A stretch of DNA of 64,000 nt from NCBI GenBank assembly GCA_947570625.1, contig CANOUP010000006.1, positions 16,082-80,081 of the forward strand. Reading direction: 5' to 3'. The translations under genes were made by a program, and so were the position numbers. Below are positions 43,069 to 52,086 of the stretch, in pieces. The notes under the pieces are model-generated. The model did not search any database. It had not been told where the DNA came from and saw only the letters and a list, made by a program, of their open reading frames with translations. Position 1 is the first letter of the stretch; the number at the start of each line of letters is the position of its first letter. This DNA is from an uncultured Clostridia bacterium (lineage in GTDB: Bacteria; Bacillota; Clostridia; Christensenellales; Borkfalkiaceae).

Positions 43069-43779
43069 TTATTTATTATCGATTATAGTTCCCAGTTTTT
43101 CACCGCAGACGGCTTTAATAAGCGAATTTTCTTCGTCAAGACCGAATGCGAGAACGGGGATATTGTTTTCCATGCACATAGTCGCGGCGGTAGTATCCAT
43201 CGCTTTTATGCCGTTTTTGATTACGTCTATATATTTAATGTGGTCGTATTTGCAAGCCTTGGGGTTGGTTTTGGGGTCGCAGTCGTAAATGCCGTCGATA
43301 TTTTTAGCCATCATAAGCACGTCCGCCTGAATCTCGCACGCGCGTTGCGCGGCCGCCGTATCGGTCGAACAGTATGGATTGCCCGTACCGCACGCCATAA
43401 TAACTATTCTCCCCTTTTCGAAATGGTGCAAAGCCTTTCTTAAAATGTAGGGCTCGGCAACAGAAGTCATAATAAGCGCCGTCTGCACGCGGGTAGGTAT
43501 TCCGCGCTGTTCCAAAGCGTCCATCATAGCCAGCGAATTCATAACCGTCGCAAGCATTCCCATATGGTCGGCGGTGGTTCTGTCCATCTGTTTGCCCTGC
43601 CGCCCGCGCCAGAAGTTGCCTCCGCCGATGACAAGCGCGATTTCCGCGCCCATATTGTGGATTTGCGCAATCTGCTCCACCACGCGGGAAATGACGTTTT
43701 CGTCAAGACCGTGACCCTGCGCGCCCGCAAGAGCTTCGCCCGAAAGCTTGATTAATATTCTTTTATATTTAGGTTTCAT
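43069..43779 (-). CDS. pyrH: UMP kinase
   Basis: 236 residues of bacterial UMP kinase (amino-acid kinase fold): KLSGEALAG, GGGNFWRG, and DTTAATMCMENNIPVLAF near the C-terminus. Makes UDP and is GTP-activated and UTP-inhibited in relatives. A good promoter (43797) and AAAGGGG ribosome site begin the operon. Confidence 0.97.
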   Translation of the reverse strand: MKPKYKRILIKLSGEALAGAQGHGLDENVISRVVEQIAQIHNMGAEIALVIGGGNFWRGRQGKQMDRTTADHMGMLATVMNSLAMMDALEQRGIPTRVQTALIMTSVAEPYILRKALHHFEKGRIVIMACGTGNPYCSTDTAAAQRACEIQADVLMMAKNIDGIYDCDPKTNPKACKYDHIKYIDVIKNGIKAMDTTAATMCMENNIPVLAFGLDEENSLIKAVCGEKLGTIIDNK

Positions 43780-43796
43780 AAAATACCCCTTTGGTA

Positions 43797-43825
43797 ATTA
43801 TATCAAATAGAAAATCAAAAATCAA
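43797..43825 (-). promoter_or_regulatory. pyrH operon promoter
   Basis: Minus strand: TTGATT, 17 bases ending TGA (extended -10), TATAAT. Confidence 0.85.
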
Positions 43826-43879
43826 CCCCATTACCGTAATTATTGCACTTATAAGGAAATATTTTCCGCAAACGCAATA

Positions 43880-43913
43880 AAGCCCCGCACGCCTAAGCGT
43901 GCGGGGCTTATTT
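43880..43913 (-). terminator. rpsB-tsf terminator
   Basis: 13-bp stem AAGCCCCGCACGC / GCGTGCGGGGCTT with CTAA loop. It lies directly after tsf and before the pyrH promoter. Confidence 0.88.
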
Positions 43914-44816
43914 TTATTTCTTCATTGCTTCGATTTGCTTTGCAACTTCGTCTTGAAGATTTTCATTCTTCTTTTCGATGCCTTCGCCCATTTCGAAACG
44001 GACAAACCTTGCAATCCTGAACTTGGAACCGATGACGTCCTTTATCTTAACGCTGTCGTCCTTGACGAAAGCCTGTTCGAGAAGGCAGTTTTCCTGATAG
44101 AACTTGCCCATCTTGCCCGCAACGATTTTTTCCAAAATGTTCTTGGGCTTGTTGGCGTTCTTCTCGTCGTTCTGCATCTGGACGAGCATAATTTCTTTTT
44201 CTTTGTCAAGCACTTCCTGCGGAACGTCTGCTTCGGTTAAATAAGAAGGTCTGGCCGCCGCAATCTGCAAAGCGACGTCGTGGAGAGTTTCTTCCGAACC
44301 TTCCTTGAAATCCAAGGCTTCGACCATAACGCCGACCTTTCCGCCCATATGGATATAAGTTTCGATTTTGCCCGCCGTTTCGTAAGTAACGAACCTGCGG
44401 ATGGAAATTTTTTCGCCTATGACTGCGGTCTGGTTGGTAATGAATTCTTTTACCGTTTCTCCGCCGATTTTGCACGCGCCGAGCGCTTCTACGTCAGCGG
44501 GCTTGTTTTCGGCAACTACCTTGGCAACGCCGTCAACTATTCCGTGGAACTTGTCCCCGCGGGAAACGAAGTCGCTTTCGCAGTTGATTTCAAGCAGAAC
44601 GCCCGTATTGCAGTTATTGCACACATACGCGCCTACCGCGCCTTCCGCCGCGATTCTGCCTTCCTTTTTGACGGCTTTCGCTATTCCGCGCTCTCTGAGA
44701 AGCTCTGCCGCTTTCTCCATATTTCCGTCGGCGTCGGTCAGCGCCTTTTTGCAGTCCAACATACCCGCACCGCTCTTGTCGCGGAGGGCCATAACGTCTT
44801 TTGCCGTGAATGCCAT
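43914..44816 (-). CDS. tsf: Elongation factor Ts
   Basis: 300 residues: N-terminal UBA-like domain (VMALRDKSGAGMLDCKKAL) and core domains with the TDFV-like pocket residues (ESDFVSRGDKF). Nucleotide exchange factor for EF-Tu. A CNNCNTG segment at about 75 is unusual. AAGGAG precedes the ATG. Confidence 0.97.
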   Translation of the reverse strand: MAFTAKDVMALRDKSGAGMLDCKKALTDADGNMEKAAELLRERGIAKAVKKEGRIAAEGAVGAYVCNNCNTGVLLEINCESDFVSRGDKFHGIVDGVAKVVAENKPADVEALGACKIGGETVKEFITNQTAVIGEKISIRRFVTYETAGKIETYIHMGGKVGVMVEALDFKEGSEETLHDVALQIAAARPSYLTEADVPQEVLDKEKEIMLVQMQNDEKNANKPKNILEKIVAGKMGKFYQENCLLEQAFVKDDSVKIKDVIGSKFRIARFVRFEMGEGIEKKNENLQDEVAKQIEAMKK

Positions 44817-44845
44817 ATATATTATCTCCTTAATTGTATTTTGAA

Positions 44846-45619
44846 TTATTCCGCTTCTTTTTCGACAGCTTCTTCTGCGGGAGCGACTTCCTCTTCGGGA
44901 ACTTCGGTTTCTTCCGCTTCGGGAAGAACGGGCGTTTCGCCCTGGTTAGCTTCGATAACGGCGTTTGCGATAACCGAAGAAATAAGTCTTACGGCGCGGA
45001 TTGCGTCGTCGTTGCCGGGAATTACGCAGTCTACGAGGTCGGGGTCGCAGTTGGTGTCCGTGATTGCCACGATGGGAATGTTGAGCTTTCTCGCTTCCTT
45101 AACCGCGATGTCTTCGTTGTGGGGGTCTACTATGAACATAACGCCGGGAAGCTTGTTCATATCCCTTATACCGTTGAGGTTGGTTTGAAGCTTGGTCATT
45201 TCTTCTTTGAGTTTAGCTACTTCCTTTTTGGGAAGAAGGTCGAACTCTCCGCTCTCTTCCATCTTTTCAAGCTTAACCATTCTGTCGATGCGCGAACGTA
45301 TCGTCTTGAAGTTGGTAAGCGTACCGCCCAGCCAGCGGGAATTTACATAATACATACCGCAGCGCTCAGCCTCTTCCTTAACGGCTTCCTGCGCCTGCTT
45401 TTTGGTGCCTACGAAGAGAACGGTTTTGCCGTCCCTTACCGCGTCCGCAACGTACTTGTACGCGTCCTCGACGAGTCCTACCGTAAGCTGTAAGTCGATA
45501 ATATGGATATCGTTGCGCGAAGCATAGATGTACTTACCCATTTTAGGATTCCATTTTCTCGTCTGGTGCCCGAAGTGTACGCCCGCTTCGAGCAATTGTT
45601 TCATTGTGATAACCGCCAT
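44846..45619 (-). CDS. rpsB: Ribosomal protein S2
   Basis: 257 residues. S2 core ([22 protein letters not shown] start region, [22 protein letters not shown]) with an acidic, Glu-rich tail of about 30 residues. The start at 45619 follows GGAGG by 8 bases and beats a TTG two codons earlier. First gene of rpsB-tsf. Confidence 0.98.
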   Translation of the reverse strand: MAVITMKQLLEAGVHFGHQTRKWNPKMGKYIYASRNDIHIIDLQLTVGLVEDAYKYVADAVRDGKTVLFVGTKKQAQEAVKEEAERCGMYYVNSRWLGGTLTNFKTIRSRIDRMVKLEKMEESGEFDLLPKKEVAKLKEEMTKLQTNLNGIRDMNKLPGVMFIVDPHNEDIAVKEARKLNIPIVAITDTNCDPDLVDCVIPGNDDAIRAVRLISSVIANAVIEANQGETPVLPEAEETEVPEEEVAPAEEAVEKEAE

Positions 45620-45748
45620 TTTCAATTCCTCCGTTTACCTCCCCGAAAGCGCGGTTATACGGGATTTTATCCCTCGGCGTTTATTACGGCACTGAAATAT
45701 TTTACCGTCACGGAACGCCCGCCTTCCGAGTGTGAATTTTTTTATAGC
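45620..45748 (-). promoter_or_regulatory. rpsB leader, possibly autoregulatory
   Basis: The predicted transcript starts near 45748, leaving about 129 nt before rpsB. It holds a small hairpin GGGAT-AAA-ATCCC (45667-45679 region) and GC-rich arms near 45705-45725. Length and position fit an S2 leader that represses in excess protein, but I cannot match a known consensus. Confidence 0.45.
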
Positions 45749-45754
45749 CTTAGT

Positions 45755-45783
45755 ATTTTAGCAGATAATTTTAACGTTGTAAA
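45755..45783 (-). promoter_or_regulatory. rpsB-tsf promoter
   Basis: Minus strand: TTTACA, 17 bases ending TGC (extended -10), TAAAAT. Confidence 0.82.
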
Positions 45784-45826
45784 GCGGTTTTAAAGGCTAT
45801 TATCGAAAATTCGTCGCAAAAAGTAA

Positions 45827-45852
45827 GCCGCGCGGGCTTTTGCCCGCGCGGC
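45827..45852 (-). terminator. Hairpin, possible backup terminator
   Basis: 11-bp stem GCCGCGCGGGC / GCCCGCGCGGC with TTTT loop. Minus strand continues TTACTTTTT. It lies upstream of the rpsB promoter. Confidence 0.6.
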
Positions 45853-45952
45853 ACGCGCAAATTTATTTAAGATTGTCAAGGAAATAATTGTAAAAATATA
45901 AATTTTTTGTATAATTATACTTTTTCGACGCCCGCATTTACATAAGGAAAAA
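45853..45952. other. AT-rich gap between two terminators
   Basis: I see no ORF or clear RNA here. A -10-like TATAAT on the plus strand (near 45929) has TTGTAA at 16 bases, but it would only give a transcript of about 50 nt ending at the 45953 hairpin. Confidence 0.5.
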
Positions 45953-45981
45953 AGCCGCGGACGGTTAGACCGTCCGCGGCT
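45953..45981 (-). terminator. Terminator of ruvX-DUF1292
   Basis: 13-bp stem AGCCGCGGACGGT / ACCGTCCGCGGCT with TAG loop, then TTTTTTCC on the minus strand. Confidence 0.9.
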
Positions 45982-45995
45982 AAAAATATTATTGT

Positions 45996-46289
45996 TTAAT
46001 TTTCTTCTTCGTCCTCGGTTTCCTGCGTATAGAAATCGAACACTTCTTCCAAAAGCGCTTCGTCCTCGATAGGTTCAAGCGTTTCTTCCTCTTCGTTAAG
46101 TCGGAAAATAACCACCTCGTCCTCGGCAATTTCCTCGTTGGGTTCCGCGGGTAAAAGCAGGGTGTATTTAACCCCTTTGTATTCGGTAACGTCTAAAAGT
46201 TTGAAATTAAGCACTTTGCCGTCATCGTCGACAAGTTCGATTAATTCGTCCTCTTCGCCGTCCAGTTCTTCGTCAAGCTCTTCGCTCAT
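45996..46289 (-). CDS. DUF1292 (YrzB-like) small acidic protein
   Basis: 97 residues, strongly acidic ends around a DUF1292 core (IELVDDDGKVLNFKLLDV and EDEVVIFRLNEEEE). Function unknown. AAGGAG precedes the ATG. The ruvX-DUF1292 pairing matches yrrK-yrzB of Bacillus. Confidence 0.92.
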   Translation of the reverse strand: MSEELDEELDGEEDELIELVDDDGKVLNFKLLDVTEYKGVKYTLLLPAEPNEEIAEDEVVIFRLNEEEETLEPIEDEALLEEVFDFYTQETEDEEEN

Positions 46290-46294
46290 ATGGT

Positions 46295-46717
46295 TTACTC
46301 CTTATTTTTGTTTTTTGCAAGAAAGCCGTCAAGAATATTAGCCGCGGCAAGCGCGTCGACGTAGTTTTTGCGTTTTTCCCTGCGCATACCCTCGGATATA
46401 AGAGTTTCGTGAGCCATGCGGGTAGTGAAACGCTCGTCCTCGCACACTACGGGGATATTGACGTTTTTTTTCAGTTCCCCGATAAACCTTAACGTCTTTT
46501 CCGTCTGCAATGCGGGTGTGCCGTCGAAATTGACGGGCAGTCCGCAGACGATTACGGTCGCCCCCTTTTCCGACGCGATGCGCGCCAGTCCGGCAATATC
46601 GTCCTTGAACGTCTTTCGGAAATACGTCCCCGAAGGGAGCGCGTAAGTATTGAACGGGTCTGATATAGCGATTCCTATGCGTTTATCGCCTATGTCGAAC
46701 GCGACGTATCTTTCCAT
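46295..46717 (-). CDS. ruvX: RuvX (YqgF) Holliday junction resolvase-like protein
   Basis: 140 residues from the second ATG. RNase H-like fold: VAFDIGDKRIGIAISDPF, CGLPVNFDGTP and VVCEDERFTTRMA. Role in 16S rRNA end maturation or recombination depends on species. I chose 46717 (MERYVAFD) because the promoter -10 (46726-46731) places +1 two bases before it and no ribosome site exists. The ATG at 46723 would then not be transcribed or would lie upstream of +1. Confidence 0.92.
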   Translation of the reverse strand: MERYVAFDIGDKRIGIAISDPFNTYALPSGTYFRKTFKDDIAGLARIASEKGATVIVCGLPVNFDGTPALQTEKTLRFIGELKKNVNIPVVCEDERFTTRMAHETLISEGMRREKRKNYVDALAAANILDGFLAKNKNKE

Positions 46718-46725
46718 ACGCATAG

Positions 46726-46754
46726 ATTATAACACAACGAAAGCGCATTGTAAA
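46726..46754 (-). promoter_or_regulatory. ruvX promoter, predicted leaderless
   Basis: Minus strand: TTTACA, 17 bases ending TGT (extended -10), TATAAT. Predicted +1 is 46719, two bases before the ruvX ATG. Confidence 0.82.
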
Positions 46755-46765
46755 GTTAAAAAAGC

Positions 46766-46796
46766 AATATTGCCGTGCATAAAGCACGGCAATATT
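46766..46796 (-). terminator. Terminator of the 55-residue protein gene
   Basis: 13-bp stem AATATTGCCGTGC / GCACGGCAATATT with ATAAA loop, then GCTTTTTTAA on the minus strand. Confidence 0.9.
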
Positions 46797-46806
46797 TACG
46801 TCGGTT

Positions 46807-46974
46807 TTAGTTCTGGCTTCCCGACTCTTCGAGCTTACGGTCGATATACTGTTCAGCCTTAGCCATCAGGTCGTCCTGATTTTTCTTTACAAGGTTGCGA
46901 AGCTTGCAGTTGTTAGCGACCATAAGCGCACCGCCAGCCATTCCGAGCATTGCGCCCAAAATAAATTTTTCCAC
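46807..46974 (-). CDS. Small membrane-anchored protein, 55 residues
   Basis: GTG start with GGAG 8 bases before. Sequence begins MEKFILGAMLGMAGGALMVA, one glycine-rich membrane helix, then a cytoplasmic-looking charged helix (KNQDDLMAKAEQYIDRKLEE). The composition resembles YtxH-like small proteins, but I do not assign it. It has a strong terminator. Promoter not clear. Confidence 0.8.
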   Translation of the reverse strand: MEKFILGAMLGMAGGALMVANNCKLRNLVKKNQDDLMAKAEQYIDRKLEESGSQN

Positions 46975-47080
46975 TTCTTTTTCTCCTTGGTTCGGGATAT
47001 GTTATACCCCGTGACAGTAGTATGGGCGGGAAATACGCGTTTATGACTGTAAAAATTTACAAATAATTTCAAGACGGATA

Positions 47081-47109
47081 TTGAATATGCGTTTAAGCCG
47101 TGTTATAAT
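47081..47109 (+). promoter_or_regulatory. Promoter of the GltD-like gene
   Basis: TTGAAT, 17 bases ending TGT (extended -10), TATAAT. About 60 bases before the ATG. Confidence 0.82.
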
Positions 47110-47167
47110 TTTCGTAATAAAGCATGTGGCAACAGGCAATAACCGCATTTATATAAGGGAGAAAATT

Positions 47168-48391
47168 ATGGCGCATAACGTTATAGCGGAAGCAAAACGC
47201 TGTCTGAACTGTAAAAACCCGCCTTGCAGAAAGGGTTGTCCCGTGAACACGCCAATACCGCTTATGATATCTTCGTTCCTCGGCGGCGATATTAAAAAAG
47301 CGGGAAAAATGCTGTTCGACAACAACCCGCTTTCCGCCGTCTGCTCGGTAGTGTGCAACCACGCCGACCAGTGTCAGGGGCACTGCGTGCGCGGGATAAA
47401 GGGCGAACCCGTGGAAATTTCCACGATAGAAAACTTTATCTCCTCGCACTACCTCGACTGCCTCGAAGCCGAAAAACTGCCCTCCAACGGCATTAAGGTC
47501 GCCGTCGTCGGCGCGGGCCCCGCGGGCATAACGATAGCCGTTAAAATGGCCCAGCTCGGCTACGACGTGACAATATTCGAATCCAAAACGGAAATAGGCG
47601 GGGTTTTGAGATACGGCATACCCGAGTTCCGCCTGCCCAAAACCGTGGTCGACAGATACGAAACGCTTTTACGGAAACTGGGAGTGAAGATTAAATTCAA
47701 TGTGACGATAGGCAAAGCTTTCGGTGTAGAGGAACTGTTCCGCGACGGGTTCAAAGCCGTTTCCATAGGCACGGGCGTCACCTGGCCCATCGCCCTGAAC
47801 ATCAAGGGCGAAACGCTCGGCCACGTGCATTACGGGGTGCACTACCTCGAACGTCCCGACGTGTACAGGCTGGGCGAAAGTATGGTGATTATCGGCGCGG
47901 GCAACGTCGCTATGGACGTCGCGAGGACGGCGCTGAGAAGAGGGGTCAAGAACGTGACCGTGACGGTGCGCGGGGATAAATGTTCGGCAAGCGACGAGGA
48001 AAAAGAATACGCTGAAATCGAAGGCGCGAAATTCGTTTACAACAAATCCCCCGTCGAAATCACGGACGAAGGCGTGCTCTTCGCCGATACCGTCTGCGAC
48101 GAAAACCATGCGGTTATCTCCGTTTCGGAAAAAACACGGCTGATGAAAGCCGACTCCGTAATGATATGCATATCGCAGCGCCCGTCCAACCTGATACTCA
48201 CGCAGACAAAGGGGCTTGAAATAAACGAACGCGGACTTGCGCGGATAAACGAGGACGGCTCAACGTCGCGCGAAGGGCTGTTTGCCTCGGGCGACGTGGT
48301 TAAGGGCGCAAAGACCGTAGTCGAAGCGTCGGAAACCTCCAAACGCGTCGCCTTCGCAATGCACGAATATCTGCAAAAACTTACTAAGTAA
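47168..48391 (+). CDS. GltD-like FAD/NAD(P)-dependent oxidoreductase with iron-sulfur N-terminus
   Basis: 407 residues. The N-terminus binds two [4Fe-4S] clusters (RCLNCKNPPCRKGCPV at about 13-28, and CSVVCNHADQCQGHC at about 59-73), followed by FAD motif VAVVGAGPAGI and NAD(P) motif MVIIGAGNVAMDVA. It is the small-subunit type of glutamate synthase and of NfnB-like ferredoxin:NADP transhydrogenases. No large subunit is present, so a free-standing electron-transfer role is likely. The start at 47168 follows AAGGGAG and replaces a longer frame at 47081. It is convergent with hydA. Confidence 0.9.
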   Translation: MAHNVIAEAKRCLNCKNPPCRKGCPVNTPIPLMISSFLGGDIKKAGKMLFDNNPLSAVCSVVCNHADQCQGHCVRGIKGEPVEISTIENFISSHYLDCLEAEKLPSNGIKVAVVGAGPAGITIAVKMAQLGYDVTIFESKTEIGGVLRYGIPEFRLPKTVVDRYETLLRKLGVKIKFNVTIGKAFGVEELFRDGFKAVSIGTGVTWPIALNIKGETLGHVHYGVHYLERPDVYRLGESMVIIGAGNVAMDVARTALRRGVKNVTVTVRGDKCSASDEEKEYAEIEGAKFVYNKSPVEITDEGVLFADTVCDENHAVISVSEKTRLMKADSVMICISQRPSNLILTQTKGLEINERGLARINEDGSTSREGLFASGDVVKGAKTVVEASETSKRVAFAMHEYLQKLTK

Positions 48392-48410
48392 AAATGTGTC
48401 CCGAAATAAC

Positions 48411-48444
48411 AAACGCCGGGCGGTTTAAAACCGCCCGGCGTTTT
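48411..48444. terminator. Bidirectional terminator between the GltD-like gene and hydA
   Basis: Inverted repeat AAACGCCGGGCGGTTT with its complement, TTTTATTTTG on the plus side. Confidence 0.9.
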
Positions 48445-48455
48445 ATTTTGTATTA

Positions 48456-50171
48456 TCAATATTTCTCGCGTTTGCTGTAAGTTGTGTGGAGAAGTTTATG
48501 CGCCTTATGGCTGTTGGGCGAACCGAAGTACTCCTTGTACAGCGTTTCGACCGCGGGGTTGTCGTGCGAACAGCGCATTTTCGAATCGCTGTCATAATCA
48601 TAGAGCGCCTGCGCGCGCACCGCTTTGAGGTCGATATTGTTTCTCACCTCGTCGTGAACGTAGGGCTGGCCTCCGCCGTTAATGCACCCGCCGGGGCAAG
48701 CCATAATTTCGACGAAAGCGTAATCCTTTTCACCGCTCTTGACAGCTTCGATAACCTTTCTCGCGTTGCCCAGTCCGCTTGCGACCGCAACTTTAACGGT
48801 TGCTCCGCCGACGGTATACTCCGCTTCCTTCACGCCTTCCGTTCCGCGCACTTCCTTAAATTCAATAGGAGCGCCGCTTCCGCCGAGCTTGTACGAAGCC
48901 GTTCTCAAAGCCGCTTCCATAACTCCGCCCGTCGCGCCGAATATCGCGCCCGCACCGCTGGCTTCGCCGAAAGGCAGGTCGAACGCGCTGTCGGGAAGGT
49001 TGGCAAAGTCTAAGCCCGCTTCCTTAATCATCTTGGCAAGCTCGCGCGTGGTAAGCGCGGTATCGGTGTAATGTCCGAGCTCGTCGCGCGATACTTCGAA
49101 CTTTTTCGCCGTGCAGGGAATAACCGAAACGACGTACAGGTCTTCGGGCTTAATGCCGTGTTTTTCGCAGTAATACGTTTTAAGCAGAGCCGAGAACATT
49201 TCCTGCGGGGATTTACATGTGGAAATATTGGGAAGAATTTCGGGATAGTAATGCTCCGCGAATTTAATCCAGCCGGGACAGCAACTTGTGAACATGGGTA
49301 TTTTCCCGCCGTTTTTAAGTCTGTCCAGAAGTTCGTTCGCTTCTTCCATAATAGTCAAATCGGCGGTAATGTCCATATTGAAGCACTTTACGTCGCCGAG
49401 CTGTTTAATCGCGGTGACCATTTTGCCTTCGACGTTGGTTCCGACGGGAAGCCCGAAAGCTTCGCCGAGGGTCGCCCTTACGGAAGGCGCGGTGAAGAAC
49501 ACGACCTGCTTGTCGGGGTCGACTATCGCGCCCCAGACGTCGGCAACCGCGCTCTTTTCATACAGAGCGCCTACGGGGCAGGCAACGACGCACTGTCCGC
49601 AGTTTACGCAGGGAGTGAAAGCCAGCGACACGTCGTACGGCGAGCCTATAACTTTTGCATAGCCCCTGTTCTTGGGTCCTATCGCGCCTATCGTCTGGTG
49701 TTCGCACGCCGCTACGCAACGCGTACACATTATACATTTACTGTTGTCCCTTACAACCGAAGCCGACAAATCGTCTATGGGCTTCAAATCGTGGTCTGTT
49801 CCGAACGTATCCTCTTCCGCGTTGTATTCGAGAGCGAGCTTTTGGAGTTCGCAATTCATCGAACGCACGCAGCTTAAACACTTTTTCTTGTGCGTGGAAA
49901 GAATAAGTTCAAGCGTGGTCTTTCTCGATTTTCTTACGCGCGGGGTGTTCGTCCTTACTTCCATTCCTTCGGAAACGGGATAAACGCACGCCGCGACGAG
50001 TCCTCTCGCGCCCGTCGCTTCGACAAGGCACATACGGCAGGAACCTACGCACTGCACGTCTTTGAGATAGCAAAGCGTGGGAATTCTGATATTGGCGATT
50101 TTAGCCGCCTGCAATATGGTCGAGCCCTCGGGCACGCTTACGGGAATACCGTTTATTTTCAAATTAATCAT
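48456..50171 (-). CDS. hydA: HydA, catalytic subunit of trimeric [FeFe] hydrogenase
   Basis: 571 residues. N-terminal [2Fe-2S] (C34, C45, C48, C62), His-ligated [4Fe-4S] (H94, C98, C101, C107), two [4Fe-4S] (C146-C156 and C188-C198), then the H-cluster: TSCCPGW (295-301), IPCTAKKFE (351-359) and ACPGGCINGGGQP. The usual Met of the second motif is Ile. No C-terminal [2Fe-2S] extension like that of Thermotoga HydA. With HydB and HydC it makes or uses H2 with NADH and probably ferredoxin (electron bifurcation). It is 10 bases after hydB. Confidence 0.96.
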   Translation of the reverse strand: MINLKINGIPVSVPEGSTILQAAKIANIRIPTLCYLKDVQCVGSCRMCLVEATGARGLVAACVYPVSEGMEVRTNTPRVRKSRKTTLELILSTHKKKCLSCVRSMNCELQKLALEYNAEEDTFGTDHDLKPIDDLSASVVRDNSKCIMCTRCVAACEHQTIGAIGPKNRGYAKVIGSPYDVSLAFTPCVNCGQCVVACPVGALYEKSAVADVWGAIVDPDKQVVFFTAPSVRATLGEAFGLPVGTNVEGKMVTAIKQLGDVKCFNMDITADLTIMEEANELLDRLKNGGKIPMFTSCCPGWIKFAEHYYPEILPNISTCKSPQEMFSALLKTYYCEKHGIKPEDLYVVSVIPCTAKKFEVSRDELGHYTDTALTTRELAKMIKEAGLDFANLPDSAFDLPFGEASGAGAIFGATGGVMEAALRTASYKLGGSGAPIEFKEVRGTEGVKEAEYTVGGATVKVAVASGLGNARKVIEAVKSGEKDYAFVEIMACPGGCINGGGQPYVHDEVRNNIDLKAVRAQALYDYDSDSKMRCSHDNPAVETLYKEYFGSPNSHKAHKLLHTTYSKREKY

Positions 50172-50181
50172 TTAAGCCACC

Positions 50182-52074
50182 TCACTTTTTAACGATTGCG
50201 CCGAATTTGCAATGCGCGATACACTGTCCGCACTTGATACAAGTTTTTGTATCGATGACGTGCGCGCTCTTGACTTCGCCCGAGATTGCGCTGACGGGGC
50301 AGTTGCGTTTGCAAAGCGTACAGCCTCTGCATTTGTCGGGTTCGATATAGTAGTTGAGAAGTGATTTACATACGCCCGCGGGGCATTTCTTGTCGTAAAT
50401 ATGCGCCTCGTACTCTGCGCCGAAATGCTCCATGGCCGAAAGTATGGGGTTGGGCGCCGACTGACCGAGCGCGCACAGCGAAGAAGCCTTCATATGCCGG
50501 GCAAGCTCTTTTATCTTGTCCAAATCTTCGGGTTCGCCGTTGCCGTCGGTTATCTTGGTCAACAGCTCCAAAAGGCGCTTGGTGCCTATACGGCAGGGCG
50601 CGCACTTTCCGCAACTTTCGTCTGCGGTGAATTCGAGGTAGAACTTTGCAATGTCGACCATACAGGTATCTTCGTCCATTACGATAAGCCCGCCCGAGCC
50701 CATCATCGAGCCGATTGCGACAAGGTTATCGAAGTCCATGCCTATATCGAGATATTTTGCTGGAATACATCCGCCCGAAGGTCCGCCCGTCTGCGCGGCC
50801 TTGAACGCTTTGCCGTCGGGGATTCCTCCGCCGATGTCGTAAACGATGGTCCTTAGCGTCGTGCCCATGGGAACTTCCACGAGTCCGACGTTATTAATCT
50901 TACCGCCGACCGCGAACACCTTCGTGCCCTTGCTCTTTTCCGTTCCTATCGACGAGAACCATGCGGAACCGTTGAGGAGAATGGGGCCTATGTTCGCCCA
51001 TGTTTCTACGTTGTTGAGTACGGTGGGTTTTTTGAACACGCCGCACTGCGCCGAGAAAGGAGGACGGGGGCGGGGTTCGCCGCGCTTGCCCTCGATACTC
51101 GCCATAAGCGCCGTTTCTTCGCCGCAGACGAACGCGCCCGCGCCTAAACGCACGTGTATATCGAAATCGAAACCGCTTCCTAAAATATTTTTACCGAGAA
51201 GCCCCAGCTTTCTCGACTGTTCGATTGCTATATTCAGCCTTTCTACCGCGATGGGATACTCTGCGCGCACGTAAATGTAGCCTTCCTGCGCGCCGACAGT
51301 GTAGCCCGCTATCGTCATTGCTTCGAGCACGGTATGGGGGTCGCCTTCGAGCACCGACCTGTCCATGAACGCGCCGGGGTCGCCCTCGTCGGCGTTACAG
51401 CAGACGTACTTTATATCGCCCTTCGCTTCCTTGGTAAACTGCCATTTAAGTCCCGTGGGGAAGCCCGCGCCTCCGCGTCCTCTCAGCCCCGAAGCCTTGA
51501 TTTCGGCGATAACTTCGTCGGGGGTCATAGAAGTCAGAACCTTGGCAAGCGCCTGATAGTCGCCCGCCGCGATAGCTTCCTCTATGCTCTCCGCCGCGAT
51601 GACTCCGCAGTTGCGGAGCGCAATGCGCATCTGGTGCTTATAGAACGGAATTTCCGAGAAGGGAATTACGCTTCCGTCCTTATGTACGGTTTCGGCATAC
51701 AAAAGCTCCTTTACCAATTCCCCGCCCTTGACGAGGTGCTTTTCGGCAACCGTCCTGGCGTGTTCGGGCGTCATCTGCGAATAGAACGCGCCCTCGGGAT
51801 AAACTATCATAATGGGACCGAGCGCGCAAAGACCGAAACAGCCCGTCTTTACGATTAACACGTCGTCAATGCCCAGTTCCTTAAAGCTTTTTTCAAGCTG
51901 TTCGATTACTTGAAGCGAGTGCGAAGAAGTACAGCCCGTACCTCCGCATACAAGCACCTGCTTTCTGTAACCCGTGTTCGCGGCAAGCTTTTCGGCTTGT
52001 TCGCGCACGATTCTTCTTACGTTGATTAAGTCGGCTTTTTCGCCGGCAATTTTTTTAAGCTCTTCGCAAGTCAT
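50182..52074 (-). CDS. hydB: HydB, NADH- and FMN-binding subunit of [FeFe] hydrogenase
   Basis: 630 residues, NuoF-like: N-terminal thioredoxin-like [2Fe-2S] domain (VCGGTGCTSS, KTGCFGLCALGP), NADH/FMN part (GLRGRGGAGFPTGLKW, CNADEGDPGAFMDR), [4Fe-4S] site ESCGKCAPCRIGT, and a C-terminal 2x[4Fe-4S] ferredoxin domain (CRGCTLCKRNC, CIKCGQCIAHC). It takes electrons from NADH and passes them to HydA. 12 bases after hydC. Confidence 0.97.
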   Translation of the reverse strand: MTCEELKKIAGEKADLINVRRIVREQAEKLAANTGYRKQVLVCGGTGCTSSHSLQVIEQLEKSFKELGIDDVLIVKTGCFGLCALGPIMIVYPEGAFYSQMTPEHARTVAEKHLVKGGELVKELLYAETVHKDGSVIPFSEIPFYKHQMRIALRNCGVIAAESIEEAIAAGDYQALAKVLTSMTPDEVIAEIKASGLRGRGGAGFPTGLKWQFTKEAKGDIKYVCCNADEGDPGAFMDRSVLEGDPHTVLEAMTIAGYTVGAQEGYIYVRAEYPIAVERLNIAIEQSRKLGLLGKNILGSGFDFDIHVRLGAGAFVCGEETALMASIEGKRGEPRPRPPFSAQCGVFKKPTVLNNVETWANIGPILLNGSAWFSSIGTEKSKGTKVFAVGGKINNVGLVEVPMGTTLRTIVYDIGGGIPDGKAFKAAQTGGPSGGCIPAKYLDIGMDFDNLVAIGSMMGSGGLIVMDEDTCMVDIAKFYLEFTADESCGKCAPCRIGTKRLLELLTKITDGNGEPEDLDKIKELARHMKASSLCALGQSAPNPILSAMEHFGAEYEAHIYDKKCPAGVCKSLLNYYIEPDKCRGCTLCKRNCPVSAISGEVKSAHVIDTKTCIKCGQCIAHCKFGAIVKK

Positions 52075-52086
52075 ATTTTCCCTCCG

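Noticed and set aside
45853-45952. Small RNA gene between the two terminators upstream of rpsB
   Set aside because: Promoter-like boxes are weak on both strands and any transcript would be about 50 nt; not supportable.
46993-47011. Third copy of the surface-protein palindrome
   Set aside because: The repeat CGGGATATGTTATACCCCG is imperfect and has no abutting hairpin.
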